Assembly (NCBI GenBank): GCA_030018795.1
Contig: JASEHA010000130.1
Location: 1 to 6,625 of the forward strand
Source: a bacterium
GTDB taxonomy: Bacteria; UBA9089; CG2-30-40-21
Direction of reading: 5' to 3'
Length of the DNA: 6,625 nucleotides
Shown in pieces: positions 4,115 through 6,625 of the stretch. The notes beneath the pieces are model-generated. The model saw only the letters and a list, made by a program, of their open reading frames with translations, was not told the origin of the DNA and did no database searches. The position numbers and the translations under genes were made by a program. The number at the start of each line of letters is the position of its first letter. Position 1 is the first letter of the stretch.

Positions 4115-5842
4115 CTAACGGCTAACCGCATTTCTGCCGAACATCCTTACCTGTTTTCCTGTAGCTGTATCCCATAACCGAACTGTATCATCTGAGCTTC
4201 CAGAGACAATATATTTTCCGTCAGATGTAACGTCCACAGAGGTAACATCATCTGTGTGCCCCTTCAAAAGCATTGCCTGTTTGCCTGAAGCTGTATCCCA
4301 GATACGGACAGTTCCGTCACGGCTGCCGGAGATAATATATTTCATGTCTGGTGTAGGGCAAGCAGAATATATCCATGATTCGTATTGCTTCAGCTCTCTT
4401 ACCTGTTTCCTTGTTTTTATTTCCCATAATCGAACTACCTTATCCCTTGAGCCAGAGATGATAAATCTGGTATCATGGCTGAATCCAACGCAAATAACAT
4501 CCTCTGTGTGTGCTGTAAATGTCCTATAGGTTTCACCAGTAAGTGTTACCCACAATCGTACTGTATTATCTGCACTGCCAGAGAGGAGATACCTTCCATC
4601 ATCAGGGTCAAAGGCAAGGCTTAACACATCCTCACTATGCCCGGTATATGTACGGACAAGCTTATTGTCTGGTATCTTCCACAGCTTGATGGTCTTATCC
4701 TTGCTGCCTGAGGCAACATATCTGGAATCAGGGCTAAAGGCAACAGCTGTAATAGGAGAGGCATGTCCTGTAAAGGTAGTAATTTGTTTTGCTTTTTCTA
4801 TATCCCAAACACGAACTATTCTATCTGCCCCTCCGCTTACAAGATATTTCCCATTAGGGCTAAAGGCAAGAGACATGACCGTATCATTGTGTCCATTAAA
4901 TGTTTTTATCAGTTTACCAGTGGCTGCATCCCACATACATATTGTTTTATCCACACTGCCAGAGGCAATGAACCTGTCATCTGGACTAAAAGCAACAACA
5001 ATTATATCGTTTGTATGTCCTTGCAAATATCCGCGATGCCTGCCAGTAAGCACATCCCATAATCGAACGAGCTTATCTGAACTGCCGGTAATCATGTATT
5101 CTCCGTCTTTGCTAAAGGCAGCACAATAGATGTCTGTGATATACCCCTTAAATACCTTGTCGCGATTTCTTGTGGTTACATCCCATAGACCTATTGTCCC
5201 ATCCCTGCTTCCAGAGATAATGTATTTACCATCACGGCTAAATACGGTTGAATAGATGCAGGTCTCATGTCCATCAAACTTTTTGATGATATTACCTGAA
5301 ACTACCTCCCATAAATATATGTGATTATCTGCCGCACCAGATATGAGATATTTCCCATCAGGGCTGAAGTCTATTGATCTAACCCATGAGGTATGCCCCT
5401 CAAGCACCCGGAGCATCTTACCCTTCTTATAGTCCCATACCCGAATAACCTCTTCACCGCCAGCTGAGGCAATATATTGACCATTAGGGCTGAAGGCAAT
5501 TGAATAAATCCATGATTTATGCCCGGAAAGGATCTGGATAACCTTTCCTGTGGCAACATTCCAGACACGGATTGTTCGGTCAGTACCAGCTGAGGCAAGA
5601 TACTTGCCATCCGGGCTAAAGGCAAGGCATTTGATCCATGCAGGATGTCCCTTAAATGTTCTAATAAGCTTGCCCGTAGTTGTTTCCCATAGGTAAATAA
5701 CCTTATCCAACCCTGTAGCAGCTACATATTTATCATCAGGGCTAAAAACTACTGATTCAATATTCGGGATACTTGGTTCATCATAAGAGTTGCCTATACC
5801 TTGAGCTATGATAAGCACGAGAGTTGCAATAAATATTCGCAT
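4115..5842 (-). CDS. Exported 13-repeat WD40 beta-propeller protein
   Basis: A 575-residue protein made almost wholly of 13 WD40 repeats, which act as scaffolds for protein-protein contacts. Residues 1-15 (MRIFIATLVLIIAQG) form a short hydrophobic signal peptide or anchor, so it likely works outside the cytoplasm. Blades run from about residue 27 to 575 in steps of 42 residues; blade 10 (403-445) has one extra residue. Most blades show the FSPDGKY, SGS-D-T and RLWD signatures plus a GH dipeptide at the blade boundary. The start at 5842 is preferred over an in-frame ATG at 5983 because AAGGTGG sits 6 bp upstream, the signal peptide begins here, and the longer version would translate a dispersed repeat. 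Thirteen blades suit two propellers (7+6), or 14 blades with one lost; the last repeat trails off as MFGRNAVSR, so 3' loss is possible. No enzymatic or anchoring domain is attached and the binding partner is unknown. Confidence 0.9.
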   Translation of the reverse strand: MRIFIATLVLIIAQGIGNSYDEPSIPNIESVVFSPDDKYVAATGLDKVIYLWETTTGKLIRTFKGHPAWIKCLAFSPDGKYLASAGTDRTIRVWNVATGKVIQILSGHKSWIYSIAFSPNGQYIASAGGEEVIRVWDYKKGKMLRVLEGHTSWVRSIDFSPDGKYLISGAADNHIYLWEVVSGNIIKKFDGHETCIYSTVFSRDGKYIISGSRDGTIGLWDVTTRNRDKVFKGYITDIYCAAFSKDGEYMITGSSDKLVRLWDVLTGRHRGYLQGHTNDIIVVAFSPDDRFIASGSVDKTICMWDAATGKLIKTFNGHNDTVMSLAFSPNGKYLVSGGADRIVRVWDIEKAKQITTFTGHASPITAVAFSPDSRYVASGSKDKTIKLWKIPDNKLVRTYTGHSEDVLSLAFDPDDGRYLLSGSADNTVRLWVTLTGETYRTFTAHTEDVICVGFSHDTRFIISGSRDKVVRLWEIKTRKQVRELKQYESWIYSACPTPDMKYIISGSRDGTVRIWDTASGKQAMLLKGHTDDVTSVDVTSDGKYIVSGSSDDTVRLWDTATGKQVRMFGRNAVSR

Positions 5843-5848
5843 GTTTGT

Positions 5849-5855
5849 CCACCTT
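5849..5855 (-). promoter_or_regulatory. Shine-Dalgarno sequence deciding the WD40 gene start
   Basis: On the minus strand AAGGTGG is followed by six bases and then the ATG at 5842. Together with the hydrophobic segment that starts there, it favours this codon over the upstream in-frame ATG at 5983, which has no comparable site. Confidence 0.65.
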
Positions 5856-5895
5856 GGCTTAAATCGGTCGTCAGACACAAGCGTTCTCATTTTAG

Positions 5896-5919
5896 ACAGG
5901 ATTACAGGATGAACAGGAT
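5896..5919. repeat. Triple ACAGGAT dispersed repeat
   Basis: ACAGGAT occurs three times, at 5896-5902, 5904-5910 and 5913-5919, at steps of 8 and 9 bp. From memory, the phrase (A)ACAGGATTAACAGGATGAACAGGAT is a common dispersed intergenic repeat in many environmental bacteria. Its presence between the two candidate starts of the WD40 gene argues that this stretch is non-coding leader. Confidence 0.6.
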
Positions 5920-5997
5920 TTTTGAAGAATCGTAGATTATGGCTTTTTTCTGAAACTATTGTGAGGGAAATTAGGGACAACAACCGTTTAAATTAAT

Positions 5998-6058
5998 AAT
6001 CATCACATCACCCAATCACCACATTATCACATCAACTAATCATCGCATCACCACATCT
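5998..6058. repeat. Imperfect CATCAC/AATCACCACAT low-complexity repeat
   Basis: ATCACATCA, CCAATCACCACAT, TATCACATCA, CTAATCATCG and CATCACCACAT follow each other as a degenerate repeat with almost no G on the + strand. It lies between the 3' end of the upstream lysine-rich gene and the WD40 leader. No coding potential or clear hairpin is visible, and it may be another intergenic repeat family. Confidence 0.55.
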
Positions 6059-6062
6059 CCTA

Positions 6063-6605
6063 CTATCCTCGTTTCTTTTTCAAGCCCAATATCAGCTGCA
6101 CCTCTGTCTGGCTCAATCCAACAGCCTTAGAGATGTCCTCTACAGCGAATCCGGCAGAGATTAGTTCATTGATTACCTCTCTCTTCTCCTCTTTAGTAGC
6201 AGTTCTTGGAAGCGTGGTTAAGACAGGTTTCTCGTGTTTTTTCTCCTCTTTCTCCTTTCCCCCCTTTTTCTCCTTTTTCTTTGAAGATACAGGGGTTAAG
6301 GCTTGAGGTTCTGGAATTGAGGAGAGCCTCTCTGGCGGAGAGAGCCTCTCTGGCAGAGAGAGCCTCTCTGGCAATTGAACTCGTGAAGGCTTTGTCTTAG
6401 CCGTTTCACGCCCCTTGCTCTTTGTTTCCTGTTCTTTTGTGCCTTTTGTGCCCTTTGTGCCCTTGTGTTTTCGTACCTCTTTCAATGGTATCAGCGTTTT
6501 CTTAAAAGTCTCCTCTGCTTGCGGCACAGATTCATCAGAAAAATCAGTCAACGTCACCCTTGACAATGGAAGGGCAGCTGGCAGAGAGATGTCTACCGTT
6601 GACAT
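6063..6605 (-). CDS. Lysine-rich protein with tandem-repeat linker and C-terminal HTH-like domain (possibly 5'-partial)
   Basis: Function unknown. The 180-residue product has three parts. Residues 1-45 are mixed sequence. A long charged, probably disordered linker (46-135) contains KGTKGTKGT (48-56), three copies of a hexapeptide of the form (L/P)PERLS (78-95), and the Lys/Glu run KKKEKKGGKEKEEKK (109-123). A compact C-terminal segment (about 136-175) reads EEKREVINELISAGFAVEDISKAVGLSQTEVQLIL. That segment looks like the small helix-turn-helix end of DUF2802/DUF6115- or SwrB-like proteins, which are often membrane-anchored and found near flagellar genes; this match is by eye only. The ATG at 6605 has AGAGG 8 bp upstream, but the frame stays open to the window edge, so the true start may lie outside, possibly with a membrane segment. 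It is co-directional with the WD40 gene across a repeat-filled gap of about 220 bp. Confidence 0.65.
   Translation of the reverse strand: MSTVDISLPAALPLSRVTLTDFSDESVPQAEETFKKTLIPLKEVRKHKGTKGTKGTKEQETKSKGRETAKTKPSRVQLPERLSLPERLSPPERLSSIPEPQALTPVSSKKKEKKGGKEKEEKKHEKPVLTTLPRTATKEEKREVINELISAGFAVEDISKAVGLSQTEVQLILGLKKKRG
6322..6373. repeat. 18-bp in-frame tandem repeat, nearly three copies
   Basis: GAGAGCCTCTCTGGCGGA (6322-6339), the same with AGA at the end (6340-6357), and a third partial copy from 6358 form an array that differs only at scattered positions. Because 18 is a multiple of three, it encodes repeated (L/P)PERLS hexapeptides on the minus strand without breaking the frame. Each unit contains the short self-complementary stretch AGAG-CC-TCTCT. 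Confidence 0.85.
6434..6466. repeat. 9-bp in-frame tandem repeat, three copies plus remnant
   Basis: CTTTTGTGC (6434-6442), CTTTTGTGC (6443-6451) and CCTTTGTGC (6452-6460), then a partial CCTTGT. On the minus strand this encodes KGTKGTKGT. The minus-strand DNA, with CACAAAGGG-like units, resembles the purine-rich intergenic repeat at 3555-3593. Confidence 0.8.
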
Positions 6606-6625
6606 GAATTTATCCTCTGTCAGAG

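Noticed and set aside
4115..5842. Regular 126-bp periodicity as a CRISPR-like or satellite array
   Set aside because: The repeats are degenerate at DNA level and fully explained by WD40 blades of 42 residues in one open frame.
5843..5983. N-terminal extension of the WD40 protein by 47 residues from an upstream ATG
   Set aside because: It would translate the dispersed ACAGGAT repeat, lacks a ribosome binding site, and would bury a signal peptide that fits the later ATG at 5842.

Overview
The window reads as chromosomal DNA of an uncultured, moderately AT-rich bacterium. Start codons are preceded by purine-rich Shine-Dalgarno sequences, and short dispersed repeats fill most gaps. A UvrD/PcrA-type helicase, a ThiI/MnmA-like PP-loop protein, a GspE/PilB scrap, a RAYT relic and a long WD40 protein would fit several deep bacterial lineages, such as Nitrospirota, Desulfobacterota, Planctomycetota or candidate phyla. 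I cannot fix the phylum from the sequence alone.

Layout. Positions 1-246 hold no convincing gene, only a short direct repeat and a possible dispersed repeat. Next come two + strand genes 21 bp apart, probably one operon: a UvrD/PcrA/Rep superfamily 1 helicase (247-2127) that stops just after motif VI, and a PP-loop ATPase (2149-3123) with a probable RNA-binding C-terminal domain, most likely acting in tRNA thiolation or a related modification. 

From 3124 to about 4110 the DNA is a patchwork of debris. It holds a 221-bp element bounded by 27-bp imperfect inverted repeats (3185-3405), small hairpins and a purine-rich repeat (3451-3593). It then holds an orphan 56-codon piece of a GspE/PilB secretion ATPase (3673-3840). 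Abutting this is a 220-bp element with 18-bp terminal inverted repeats (3852-4071). That element keeps the first ~32 codons of a RAYT (REP-associated Y1 transposase), its Shine-Dalgarno sequence, and a perfect TTGACA-N17-TATAAT promoter. It looks like a MITE-like internal-deletion derivative of a RAYT transposon.

On the minus strand lies a 13-repeat WD40 protein with a probable N-terminal export signal (4115-5842). Upstream of it, across a gap of dispersed and low-complexity repeats, is a lysine-rich protein with a small C-terminal helix-turn-helix-like domain (6063-6605). That protein carries in-frame 9-bp and 18-bp tandem repeats and may begin outside the window. 

I see no complete new multi-gene system. 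The strongest unusual signals are the RAYT-derived mini-element with an intact expression cassette, the unexplained 221-bp inverted-repeat element, and repeat sequence apparently absorbed into the coding sequence of the 6063-6605 gene.
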